64,000 nt of DNA from Micromonospora mirobrigensis (GTDB lineage: Bacteria; Actinomycetota; Actinomycetes; Mycobacteriales; Micromonosporaceae), in the NCBI RefSeq assembly GCF_900091555.1, contig NZ_FMCX01000009.1, positions 1 to 64,000 on the forward strand, read 5' to 3'. Made by a program: the position numbers and the translations under genes. The notes below the pieces were generated by a model. That model saw only the letters and a list, made by a program, of their open reading frames with translations. It was not told where the DNA came from and made no database searches. Position 1 is the first letter of the stretch; every line of letters begins with the position of its first letter. Shown in pieces: positions 41,660-49,497 of the stretch.

Positions 41660-42394
41660 ATGCCGCCCACCCCCTCACCGCCGACCGCCCGCCGGCTGGC
41701 CGTCCGTGCGCTCGTCGCCGCCGTTGCGCTCGCCGCCGTGCCGCTCGCCGGTTGCGGTGCCCCACCGGACCTGCGGGACGCCGGCCGGTCCGCCCCGCCC
41801 GCCCCGGCCGACGGCACGCCCACGGCCTCCGCCTCCGGGCCCACCGCGCCGCCGGCCGGCACACCGCCGTCCCTCGGGCCGGGCGGCACACCGGCGACCC
41901 TCCCGCCGGACGGCACCCTCCCGACGCCTCCCCCGGACGGCACGCTCCCGACGCTTCCACCGGACGACCCGCTGCCGACGGGCCGCGCGCTGCCCACGGT
42001 TCCCGGCGTCCCGCCGACCACGCTTCCCGGTGCGCCCACCACCGCCGTACCCGTTGTCCCGGCCCCGCCGCCGGCGCCGGTGGTCACCCCCTGCCCGGGC
42101 CGGCCGTCCGCCGCCGCCGTGCTGACCCTGCTGCGCGGACCGGGCGGGGTGTTGTCCCGCAACGTCGCGGCGCGGGTCACCCTCGGTCCGCTCTGCGCCG
42201 AGAGCTGGCATTACACGGTGCTCGACGTGACCGGTCACGAGGAACTCCAGGCGGTCACCCGCTCGGGCTCCGACGGCCTGACCCTGGTCACCGCCGGCAC
42301 CGACGTCTGCAGCACCCGGGTCGCCGTCGATGCGCCGCCCGGCATCCGGGCGCTGGCCTGCGACGCCGACACGGTGGCCGTCCCCGGTGCGTAG
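41660..42394 (+). CDS. Proline-rich lipoprotein
   Basis: A 244-residue protein, ATG 41660. The signal peptide RRLAVRALVAAVALAAVPLAGC ends in a lipobox (LAGC), so the mature Cys would be lipidated at the membrane. Residues about 35-150 are Pro/Thr/Gly-rich with imperfect repeats (PPDGTLPTP, PPDGTLPTL, PPDDPLPTG) and probably cross the cell wall. The C-terminal 95 residues (VVTPCPGRPSAAAVLTLLRG, LCAESWHYTVLDVTGHEELQ, DVCSTRVAV) form a small domain with four Cys. Function unknown. Confidence 0.75.
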   Translation: MPPTPSPPTARRLAVRALVAAVALAAVPLAGCGAPPDLRDAGRSAPPAPADGTPTASASGPTAPPAGTPPSLGPGGTPATLPPDGTLPTPPPDGTLPTLPPDDPLPTGRALPTVPGVPPTTLPGAPTTAVPVVPAPPPAPVVTPCPGRPSAAAVLTLLRGPGGVLSRNVAARVTLGPLCAESWHYTVLDVTGHEELQAVTRSGSDGLTLVTAGTDVCSTRVAVDAPPGIRALACDADTVAVPGA

Positions 42395-42404
42395 GCTGGT
42401 CGGC

Positions 42405-43364
42405 ATGCCGGGAACACCGCCGACCCGTTTCGTCTACCTGGGCCCCGAGGGCACCTTCGCCGAGCAGGCGCTGCGCACCGTGTCCGCCGCCGACCGGGGC
42501 AGCCGTACGCCGGCCCGCAGCGTCGGTGAGGCGCTGGAGAGCGTACGGGCGGGGGAGGCCGACGCCGCCCTGGTGCCGCTGGAGAACTCGATCGGTGGCG
42601 CCGTCGGGGTGACCCTCGACGAGTTGGCCGAGGGCGAGCCGCTGGTGATCACCCGTGAGGTGATCCTGCCGGTGGAGTTCGTGCTCGGCGCCCGCCCCGG
42701 CACCACGCTCGGCTCGATCAGGACGGTCGCCGCGCACCCCCAGGCGTCCACCCAGTGCCGGGGCTGGCTACGGGACTGGCTGCCCGAGGCGGTGGTGGTG
42801 GACGTGCTCTCCAACGGCGCGGCGGCCTCCGGTGCCGCCACCGGCGAGTACGACGCCGCGATCTGCGCCCCGGTCGGCGCCGCCCGGCACCGGCTGGAGA
42901 CGCTGGCCGACAAGATCGCCGACCACGCGGACGCGGTGACCCGGTTCGCGCTGGTGTCCCGCCCCGGGCCGCCGCCCCCGCCGACCGGTGACGACGTCAC
43001 CTCGCTGGCCGTCTACATCGCCCACGATCGGGTGGGCGCGCTGCTGTCGGTGCTGATGGAGTTGGCCGTCCGAGGGGTCAACCTGACCCGGATCGAGTCG
43101 CGCCCGACGGGTGAGGCGCTCGGCCGGTACGTCTTCTTCCTGGACTGCACCGGGCACGTCGCGGACGTCCGGCTCGGTGAGGCGTTGCAGGGGCTGCGCC
43201 GGGTCTGCGCCGACGTACGCTTCCTCGGCTCGTACCCTCGGCACCGCTGGCTGGAGGGCGGCCCGGTCGATCGTCCGGTCCCGGCCCCCGCGGGCCTCTC
43301 CGACGTCGACTACGCCGACGCCGCCGCCTGGCTGGCCCGCCTCCGCGCCGGCGACCCCACCTGA
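42405..43364 (+). CDS. pheA: Prephenate dehydratase
   Basis: A 319-residue enzyme of phenylalanine synthesis. The catalytic domain has FVYLGPEGTFAEQAL, ALVPLENSIGGAV, VAAHPQASTQCRGWL and the Thr/Phe motif VTRFALVSR. From about residue 200 a regulatory ACT domain follows (LLSVLMELAVRGVNLTRIES with the GALxxxL-like and ESRP motifs), the site of feedback by Phe. There is no chorismate mutase fusion. ATG 42405 is 10 bases after the lipoprotein stop. Confidence 0.95.
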   Translation: MPGTPPTRFVYLGPEGTFAEQALRTVSAADRGSRTPARSVGEALESVRAGEADAALVPLENSIGGAVGVTLDELAEGEPLVITREVILPVEFVLGARPGTTLGSIRTVAAHPQASTQCRGWLRDWLPEAVVVDVLSNGAAASGAATGEYDAAICAPVGAARHRLETLADKIADHADAVTRFALVSRPGPPPPPTGDDVTSLAVYIAHDRVGALLSVLMELAVRGVNLTRIESRPTGEALGRYVFFLDCTGHVADVRLGEALQGLRRVCADVRFLGSYPRHRWLEGGPVDRPVPAPAGLSDVDYADAAAWLARLRAGDPT

Positions 43365-43422
43365 CCACCCACACCCCGCCCCGGCCACAACGGCGGCCGG
43401 GACGGAGCGGGGTGGCGCGGAG

Positions 43423-44145
43423 TCAGGAGAGCAGGCCGCCGAGCAGGCCGCCCTGCTGCTGCTGGGCGCCGCTGCCCTGGACCGGGGGCTCCTCGGAGGG
43501 CTGGACCACCACGAAGCCCTGGCCGGCGAAGCTCATCGTGAACGCCTCGCCGGTGCTCCGGCCGAGCAGGGTGCCCAGGCCGAGCTGCTCGGCGCGGTGG
43601 TAGCCGGTCTGCAGGTTCGCCGACCAGCAGACCGCCGCCTGCGGGTCCACGTACGTCGGCTGGTCGACGTTGAGCACGACCGGGGTGCCCTTGGTGGTGA
43701 TGGCGATCCGTCCGTGGCCGCTGAACACGCAGTTGAACAGGCCGGACGAGGAGGCCATGCCGGCGCCGCCGACCATCCGGATGTCGTACTGGAGGGTGGA
43801 GTCGAACGCCAGCACGCTGGAGCCGTTGATGGAGAGGGCGTCACCCGGCTCCAGGTCGATGACGTGCACGTCCTTGCTCAGGTCGGCGAGGAAGACATCG
43901 CCCTGGCCGGAGATCTTCATCAGCGGCACGCCCTCGCCGGTGAGCCGCTGCTTGATGAATTTGCCGATGCCTCCCGAGCCGAGCGCCTGGAACTGCACCT
44001 GCCCCTGGTAGGCGACCATCGAGCCGACGCGGGCCATCGCCTCGCCGTTCAGCTCGATCTTGAGCATCTTGGAGTTCTGCAGCCGCAGGCCGGGCTGGGC
44101 GGACTCCTTCTCCAGGTTCTCCGCGGAGAACAGCGCGCTGCGCAT
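43423..44145 (-). CDS. AIM24 family protein
   Basis: A 240-residue protein, ATG 44145 preceded by AGGAGG. The core (SKMLKIELNGEAMARVGSMV, AYQGQVQFQALGSGGIGKFI, GEGVPLMKISGQGDVFLADL, SSGLFNCVFSGHGRIAITTK) is the AIM24/TRAP-like beta-barrel fold. A C-terminal Gln/Gly/Leu tail (GAQQQQGGLLGGLLS) is added. AIM24 proteins in bacteria have no settled function; the mitochondrial member supports inner-membrane organisation. Confidence 0.88.
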   Translation of the reverse strand: MRSALFSAENLEKESAQPGLRLQNSKMLKIELNGEAMARVGSMVAYQGQVQFQALGSGGIGKFIKQRLTGEGVPLMKISGQGDVFLADLSKDVHVIDLEPGDALSINGSSVLAFDSTLQYDIRMVGGAGMASSSGLFNCVFSGHGRIAITTKGTPVVLNVDQPTYVDPQAAVCWSANLQTGYHRAEQLGLGTLLGRSTGEAFTMSFAGQGFVVVQPSEEPPVQGSGAQQQQGGLLGGLLS

Positions 44146-44262
44146 GGGTTTCCTCCTGATTCGGGGTTTCACCCGGAGGGTAGGCGAGCGGCGCAACCGG
44201 CGGCATCGGTCGAGCGGGACGCGACCGGTCGGCCGGCCCGCGCGGCGTGGGTGGCCGGACGG

Positions 44263-44616
44263 TCAGTCCCAGCCCAGCTCGTGCAGGCGCTCGTCGTCGA
44301 TGCCGAAGTGGTGGGCGATCTCGTGCACCACGGTGACCGCCACCTCGTCGACGACGTCCTCCTCGCTGTCGCAGATCCGCAGGATCGGGTGCCGGTAGAG
44401 GAAGATCCGGTCCGGCAGCACCAGCGAGTAGTCCCAGCCGCGATCGGTCAGCGCGTGCCCCTCGTAGAGGCCGAGCAGGTCGGGTTCGCCCGGGGGCGGG
44501 TCGTCCTCGACCAGGATGACCACGTTGCTCATCAGGGCGAGCAGTTCCTCGGGGACCTCGTCGAGGGCGTCACCGACCAGCTCCTCGAAGCGTTCCCGGC
44601 TCATCTCGACGGCCAC
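44263..44616 (-). CDS. Zincin-like metallopeptidase family protein
   Basis: A 117-residue protein with the HEXXH zinc motif in AVTVVHEIAHHFGIDDERLH. This matches the small zincin-like family PF06262 (formerly DUF1025). The upstream part (FEELVGDALDEVPEELLALM, LLGLYEGHALTDRG, LPDRIFLYRHPILRIC) is also typical. The protein is cytosolic and its substrate is unknown. Confidence 0.9.
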   Translation of the reverse strand: MAVEMSRERFEELVGDALDEVPEELLALMSNVVILVEDDPPPGEPDLLGLYEGHALTDRGWDYSLVLPDRIFLYRHPILRICDSEEDVVDEVAVTVVHEIAHHFGIDDERLHELGWD

Positions 44617-44675
44617 CCGGCCATTCTCCCCGACCGGGCAGCCATGCGTCGCGCCAAGATCCGCCCTACTTCACC

Positions 44676-44714
44676 GAAAGAGTGGCCACCGACGCTCCGG
44701 ATGGCCACTCTTTC
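44676..44714. terminator. Hairpin with flanking direct repeat
   Basis: GAAAGAGTGGCCA (44676-44688) pairs perfectly with 44702-44714 around a 13-base loop. The near-identical words CAAGATCCGCCCT and CAAGATGCGCCCT flank it on both sides (from 44655 and 44718). It lies between two minus-strand genes (44782 and 44616) and probably ends the OsmC transcript. The repeat layout suggests a dispersed intergenic element. Confidence 0.6.
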
Positions 44715-44781
44715 CGTCAAGATGCGCCCTCACCGAACGCGAGCGCGACGCGAGCGGCGCGACGGGTGCGGGGTGCGGGGC

Positions 44782-45213
44782 TCAGGAGGCGAGGCGGGCG
44801 TTCAGGTTGATCGTGGCGCCCGGGGAGAGCAGCCGCGAGATCGGGCAGTTCTCCTTGGCGGACTCGGCCAGCTTGGTGAACTGCGCCTGGTCGATCCCCG
44901 GCACCTGGCCGACGGTCTCCAGGTCGATCGCGGTCACCGTCATCCCGGCGTCGGTCTTGTCGAAGTGCACCTTGGCGGTGGTCTCGACCGAGGTGGGGGT
45001 CGTGCCGGCGTCGGCCAGCGCCTTGGAGAAGGCCATCGAGTAGCAGGCGGCGTGCGCGGCGCCGATCAGCTCCTCGGGGTTGGTCCCCTCCCCCTCCTCG
45101 AACCGGGACTTGAAGGAGTAGTTCCCCTCCAGACCTCCCTTGCCGGTACGGAGGGTCCCGGAACCCTCGGTGAGGTTGCCCTGCCAACGTGCGGAAGCGG
45201 TACGGATAGGCAT
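44782..45213 (-). CDS. OsmC/Ohr-family peroxide-type protein
   Basis: A 143-residue protein, ATG 45213. It has the OsmC pattern ASARWQGNLTEGSGTLRTGK, TNPEELIGAAHAACYSMAFS with the first Cys, and FTKLAESAKENCPISRLLSP with the second. The two Cys form the redox centre that reduces organic hydroperoxides. The spacing and the ENCPISR motif fit the OsmC subgroup rather than Ohr. Confidence 0.92.
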   Translation of the reverse strand: MPIRTASARWQGNLTEGSGTLRTGKGGLEGNYSFKSRFEEGEGTNPEELIGAAHAACYSMAFSKALADAGTTPTSVETTAKVHFDKTDAGMTVTAIDLETVGQVPGIDQAQFTKLAESAKENCPISRLLSPGATINLNARLAS

Positions 45214-45373
45214 GCCACCGACGCTAACCGAAAGCCGGGCCCCCGGCGACCGAGCCGCCGACCAAGCCGGCCTGCCGCGTCGACGGGCCGGGACGCCGGA
45301 CTTGCGGTCCCCCGTCACCCGGTGCCGGCTGTGTCATGATTCGACGCAGACCCGCGAGCGCGGAAGGTTGCCG

Positions 45374-46117
45374 ATGTCCCAGGATCTCCCCATCCCCCGG
45401 CAGGACAACCGGTCCGACGGCACCGCCGTCGTCGAGTGGGGGCCGACCGGGTCCGACGCCCCCACCCGAACCGGCCGGCCGCTGGTCGCCCTCGCCCGCG
45501 ACCGGCGGGTGCCGCTGATCCTCGCCGGCCTCGGCGCGGCGGCGGCCGTGGCCTCCCTGGTCGGGGAGTGGCTGGTGATGACCGTGCCGAACGGCGGCCC
45601 CGAGGGCGGCGAGATGGTCCGGGTGCCCGGCGGCGTCGCCGAGGTCGGCGGATTCGGGGTCGGCTACCTGGTCGGGCTGCTCGGGCTCGCCGCCGCGCTG
45701 GCGCTCGCCCTGGCCGGCACCCCGGGGGTACGCCGCAACGCCCGGGTGGCCGGGCTCGCCCTCGCCGGCACGGTGCTGGCCGTCCTCACGGCCGCCGCGC
45801 TCTCCCTCGACGACTCGGGAGAGCGCACCCTCTTCTACTCCTCCGAGGACGGCTTCCGGGTCGAGTACGGCCGAGGGCTGGTGATGGCCTTCCTCGCCAC
45901 CGCACTGCTCGCCGGGGCTCTCCAGCTCACCGGGCTGGGCGCCGCCGGGCGCGGCCCGGTCGACGTCGGCCCGGAGGAGGCGGACGACGAGCCCGTCCCG
46001 GTCGCCGACCACGGCCGGTGGCAGCGGGTGTCGGCCCGCCCGGACCTGCCGTCCGCCCCGGCCGACCTGACGGTCGAGCCCGCGGCCCCCTTCGCCCGCC
46101 CCGACAACCCGGCCTGA
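45374..46117 (+). CDS. Actinobacterial membrane protein, four helices
   Basis: A 247-residue protein, ATG 45374. A polar N-terminus of about 45 residues precedes a helix (VPLILAGLGAAAAVASLVGE), an external loop with NGGPEGGEMVRVPGG, two helices (GVGYLVGLLGLAAALALALA and VAGLALAGTVLAVLTAAAL), a second loop (DSGERTLFYSSEDGFRVEYG) and a last helix. The C-terminal 60 residues are acidic/Pro-rich and cytosolic. I do not recognise the family. Confidence 0.7.
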   Translation: MSQDLPIPRQDNRSDGTAVVEWGPTGSDAPTRTGRPLVALARDRRVPLILAGLGAAAAVASLVGEWLVMTVPNGGPEGGEMVRVPGGVAEVGGFGVGYLVGLLGLAAALALALAGTPGVRRNARVAGLALAGTVLAVLTAAALSLDDSGERTLFYSSEDGFRVEYGRGLVMAFLATALLAGALQLTGLGAAGRGPVDVGPEEADDEPVPVADHGRWQRVSARPDLPSAPADLTVEPAAPFARPDNPA

Positions 46118-46296
46118 CCCGCCACCCGGGGCGTTCACCGAGACGTCCGGAACGGCCACTCTCCGTTGGTGCCCGATTCGCCGGGAAGTCATGGTTGCGG
46201 CCCGTTCCGCGAGGTACGGTTGCTGCCCGCCGTCGGTCGGTCGAGGCACCGACGACCAGAACGGCCGGTACGACGGCGGCGGGCGAAGGAGGAGCC

Positions 46297-47118
46297 ATGA
46301 CCCGCCCGGGACTGCCCAAACTGATCGCCACCGACCTCGACGGGACGCTCGTCCGCAGCGACGACACCGTGTCGGCGTACACGCACGGGGTGCTGGACCG
46401 GGTGCGGGCCGCGGGGATTCCGGTGGTGGGCGCGACCGGCCGCGGACCGCGCCTGGCGGAGCTGACCCGCAACGACATCCGGGCCGCGGACTTCCTGGTG
46501 ATGGCCGGCGGCGGCTGCGTGGTGGACCAGAGCGACCCGGCCGGGCCCGTGGTGCTCCGCGACGAGCGGCTCTCAGGCGGGCTGCTGGCCCGGCTGCTCG
46601 CCGACCTGGAGGCCGAGGTGGGCCCGCTGACCGTGATGGTGGAGGCGTCCGACGAGCACGACGCGCCGCTCTGGGGCGACTACCACCCCAGCTGGCCCTA
46701 CCAGGACCGGTTCGAGGAGCGCAGCCGCGCGGAGTGCCTCTCCTGCGACGTGATCAAGGCTTTCGTGCGGACCGCCGACCACCACGTGGACGAGCTGCTG
46801 GCGATCGCCCGCCGGGTCGTCCCGGCCGAGGTCGCCACGGTCACCCAGGCAGGCCTGGGCTTCGTCGAGATCTGCCCGCCGGGGGTGGACAAGGCCACCG
46901 GGCTCACCGTGGTGGCCCAGCGGCTCGGCGTCGACCCGGCGGACGTGCTGGTGTTCGGGGACATGCCGAACGACCTGCCGATGTTCGGCTGGGCCGGCTG
47001 GGCGCGGGTCGCGGTGGCCAACGCGCACCCGCAGGTCCGGGCCGCCGCCGACGAGATCACCCTGCGCAACGACGACGACGGGGTCGCGGTCTACCTGGAC
47101 CGACTACTGTCCCGGTGA
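46297..47118 (+). CDS. Cof-type HAD phosphatase, first of two
   Basis: A 273-residue protein, ATG 46297, with AAGGAGG 7 bases upstream. HAD motifs are ATDLDGTLVRSDD (motif I, nucleophile Asp), VVGATGRGP (II), the Lys in PPGVDKATGLTVVAQRLGVD (III) and VFGDMPNDLPMF (IV). The C2-type cap is typical of Cof enzymes that act on sugar phosphates, FMN or pyridoxal phosphate. The stop overlaps the ATG of the second HAD gene by one base. Confidence 0.9.
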   Translation: MTRPGLPKLIATDLDGTLVRSDDTVSAYTHGVLDRVRAAGIPVVGATGRGPRLAELTRNDIRAADFLVMAGGGCVVDQSDPAGPVVLRDERLSGGLLARLLADLEAEVGPLTVMVEASDEHDAPLWGDYHPSWPYQDRFEERSRAECLSCDVIKAFVRTADHHVDELLAIARRVVPAEVATVTQAGLGFVEICPPGVDKATGLTVVAQRLGVDPADVLVFGDMPNDLPMFGWAGWARVAVANAHPQVRAAADEITLRNDDDGVAVYLDRLLSR

Positions 47119-47936
47119 TGGCGTCACCACCACCCCGGCTCGTCGCGACCGACATCGACGGCACCCTGCTCGGCGACGAGCGCACGATCAGCCCGCGTAC
47201 CGCGGCGACCCTGGAGCGGATCACCGCGGCGGGCACGCCGGTCGTGCTGGTCACCGGCCGTCCCATCCGCTGGCTCCAACTCGTGTACGACCAGCTCACC
47301 GCCCCGCTGCCGGCGATCTGCGCGAACGGCGCCGTGGTCTACGACCCGGTGACCGACGAGGTGCTGCGCGCCGACCCGCTCGCCCCGGAGCTGCTGGCCG
47401 AGGTGGCCCGGCGGCTACGGGCCGAGGTGCCCGACGTCAGCTTCGCGGTGGAGATCGTGGACAGCCGCCAGATGCGGCACGAGGCGCACTACCCGCTGCG
47501 CTGGGACGCCGACACCGACGCCATCCGGGCGATCGAGTCACCGGAGGAGCTGGCGGCCGTGCCGGCGGTGAAGCTGCTGGCCCGGGCCGACGGTGAGCAG
47601 GACCCGGACGTGTTCGTCCGGACGGTGGCGGGGGCGCTGGCCGGTCTGGCCGAGGCGACCCACTCGTCGTACTCGGGGCTGGTGGAGATCTCGGCGGCCG
47701 GGGTGACCAAGGCGGCGGGCCTGGCGTGGTACTGCGCCCGGCACGGCATCGACGAGCGGGACGTGCTCGCCTTCGGCGACATGCCCAACGACGTGCCGAT
47801 GCTGACCTGGGCCGGGCGGGCGGTGGCGGTGGCGAACGCGCACCCGGCGGTGCTGGAGATCGCCGACGAGGTGACCGCGGCGAACACCGAGGACGGCGTC
47901 GCCGCGTACCTGGAGAAGGTCTTTCCGTCGGTCTGA
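47118..47936 (+). CDS. Cof-type HAD phosphatase, second of two
   Basis: A 272-residue paralogue of the preceding protein. Motifs are ATDIDGTLLGDER, VVLVTGRPIRW, the Lys in SAAGVTKAAGLAWYCARHGI and AFGDMPNDVPML. The cap regions of the two proteins differ, so they probably have different substrates. They are translationally coupled (TGATG). A strong hairpin at 47943 follows. Confidence 0.9.
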   Translation: MASPPPRLVATDIDGTLLGDERTISPRTAATLERITAAGTPVVLVTGRPIRWLQLVYDQLTAPLPAICANGAVVYDPVTDEVLRADPLAPELLAEVARRLRAEVPDVSFAVEIVDSRQMRHEAHYPLRWDADTDAIRAIESPEELAAVPAVKLLARADGEQDPDVFVRTVAGALAGLAEATHSSYSGLVEISAAGVTKAAGLAWYCARHGIDERDVLAFGDMPNDVPMLTWAGRAVAVANAHPAVLEIADEVTAANTEDGVAAYLEKVFPSV

Positions 47937-47942
47937 CCGCCG

Positions 47943-47969
47943 CGGCGGGCGCCGCCCGGGCGCCCGCCG
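47943..47969. terminator. Bidirectional hairpin between HAD and bpa genes
   Basis: CGGCGGGCGC (47943-47952) pairs fully with GCGCCCGCCG (47960-47969), with a 7-base loop. It lies between the convergent stops at 47936 and 47979. Confidence 0.75.
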
Positions 47970-47978
47970 ACGTGCAGG

Positions 47979-48572
47979 TCAGAGGTACTGGCCGGTGCTG
48001 TGCCCCTCGCCGCCCTGCGGCTGCCCCATCCCGGGCATGCCGGGCACCATCCCGGCCGGGCCGCTCGGCAGCGCGTGCCGGCCGTTGCGCATCTGCTCCA
48101 GCTGGACCCGGGCCGCCATCTGCTGGGCGACCAGGGCGGCCTGGATGCCGTGGAACAGCCCTTCCAGCCAACCGACCAGCTGGGCGTGGGCGATCCGCAG
48201 CTCACCCTCGCTGGGCGCCTGGTCCTCGGCGAAGGGCAGCGAGAGCCGCTCCAGCTCCTCGCGCAGCTCCGGGGCCAGGCCCTCCTTGAGCTCGACGATC
48301 GACCGCTCGTGGATCTCCCGCATCCGCTGCCGGCTGGCGTCGTCCAGCGGGGCGGACTTGACCTCCTCCAGCAGCTGCTTGATCATGCTGCCGATCCGCA
48401 TCACCTTGGCGGGCTGCTCGACCAGGCGGGTGGGGTCCTCACCCGGCCCGTCGTCGGTCTGCACCGTGCCGACCGGCCGGCCGTCCGGCCCGACCACCAC
48501 CACGGTGCCCGGGTGCCCGGTGTCGGCCCGGCCCGGCTCGTCGTTCTGTCCAGCTGAGCGCGCTTCGGTCAT
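47979..48572 (-). CDS. bpa: Bacterial proteasome activator Bpa (PafE)
   Basis: A 197-residue protein, ATG 48572; ATG 48581 would add three residues. It is an ATP-independent activator that forms a ring on the 20S proteasome. The helical core RIGSMIKQLLEEVKSAPLDD, ASRQRMREIHERSIVELKEG and LRIAHAQLVGWLEGLFHGIQ is characteristic. The C-terminus ends STGQYL, the GQYL docking tail shared with Mpa/ARC. The N-terminal 45 residues are disordered. Proteasome genes are not in the window, as is usual for bpa. Confidence 0.92.
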   Translation of the reverse strand: MTEARSAGQNDEPGRADTGHPGTVVVVGPDGRPVGTVQTDDGPGEDPTRLVEQPAKVMRIGSMIKQLLEEVKSAPLDDASRQRMREIHERSIVELKEGLAPELREELERLSLPFAEDQAPSEGELRIAHAQLVGWLEGLFHGIQAALVAQQMAARVQLEQMRNGRHALPSGPAGMVPGMPGMGQPQGGEGHSTGQYL

Positions 48573-48633
48573 GGCACCCATCTTTACCCACCGCCGTGGC
48601 TCGCACGCGCCGGGACCGGCTACCGTCGCCGGC

Positions 48634-49410
48634 ATGCCCGCCGACCCGCGCGCCGTGCTCACCCGCCCCGCCCCACCGCCGGACGCGACCGTGGCCTACG
48701 GGGACCATCCGGACCAGCTCGCCGACCTGCGCCGGCCCGCCGGGGCCGGGCCCGCCGGGCGGCTCGTCGTGGTGGTGCACGGCGGCTTCTGGCGACCGGA
48801 GTACGACCGCACGCACACCGGCCCGCTGGCGGCGGCGCTGGCCGCCCTCGGCCACCCGGTGGCGCAGCTGGAGTACCGCCGGACCGGTTGGCCGTACACC
48901 CTGACCGACGTGCTCGCCGGGGTGGCGGCGCTGCCCGCGCTGGCCGCGGCGGGGCTGGCCGGGCGGGTGACCGCGGACCCGCCGGTGCTGGTCGGTCACT
49001 CGGCGGGCGGTCAGCTCGCCCTGTACGCGGCCGCGCACGCGCCCGGATCGGTCGGCGGGGTGCTGGCGCTGGCCCCGGTGGCGGACCTGGCCGAGGCGTA
49101 CCGGTTGGATCTGGACGGCGGGGCGGTGGCCGCGCTGCTGGGTGGCGGGCCGGCCGACGTCCCGGACCGGTACGCCGCCGCCGATCCACGTTCATTGGTG
49201 CCCAAGGGGACACGCACAGTAATCCTGCACGGTGTCGAGGATCGCCAGGTGCCCATCGCGATCAGTCGCCGGTACGCGGCCGCGGCGGCCGCCGCGGGTG
49301 CCGACACGGCCCTTGTTGAGCTGCCCGAATGCGAACACTTCGGGCTGATCGATCCGGAGTCCACGGCATGGCCGCACGTCACCGATGCGTTGCGGTCTCT
49401 CGTCGCATGA
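48634..49410 (+). CDS. Alpha/beta hydrolase
   Basis: A 258-residue hydrolase, ATG 48634. The oxyanion region is VVVVHGGFWRPEYDR and the nucleophile elbow LVGHSAGGQLAL. The acid lies near HGVEDRQVPIAI and the His in LPECEHFGLIDP. The HGGFW motif places it in the kynurenine formamidase/esterase-like branch. There is no signal peptide. Substrate unknown. Confidence 0.87.
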   Translation: MPADPRAVLTRPAPPPDATVAYGDHPDQLADLRRPAGAGPAGRLVVVVHGGFWRPEYDRTHTGPLAAALAALGHPVAQLEYRRTGWPYTLTDVLAGVAALPALAAAGLAGRVTADPPVLVGHSAGGQLALYAAAHAPGSVGGVLALAPVADLAEAYRLDLDGGAVAALLGGGPADVPDRYAAADPRSLVPKGTRTVILHGVEDRQVPIAISRRYAAAAAAAGADTALVELPECEHFGLIDPESTAWPHVTDALRSLVA

Positions 49411-49420
49411 TCATCAAGCA

Positions 49421-49449
49421 TTGACGCAGCGTCGCCAACCAGGTAGAAC
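49421..49449 (+). promoter_or_regulatory. Sigma-70-type promoter candidate
   Basis: TTGACG at 49421 and TAGAAC at 49444 are separated by 17 bases, a good match to the housekeeping promoter. It is 49 bases before GTG 49498 of the solute-binding lipoprotein. Confidence 0.5.
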
Positions 49450-49497
49450 GCCGAGGGGGCCGGTGACCTGCCCTGCAACGCTCCCGGAAGGAACTCG

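Noticed and set aside
41880..41980. Short repeats that look array-like
   Set aside because: They are in-frame Pro-rich codon repeats of the lipoprotein gene. There are no spacers of CRISPR length and no cas genes.
43370..43410. GC-rich imperfect hairpin between pheA and the AIM24 gene
   Set aside because: The inner stem is only about 7 bases and the outer arms do not align well; too weak to call a terminator.
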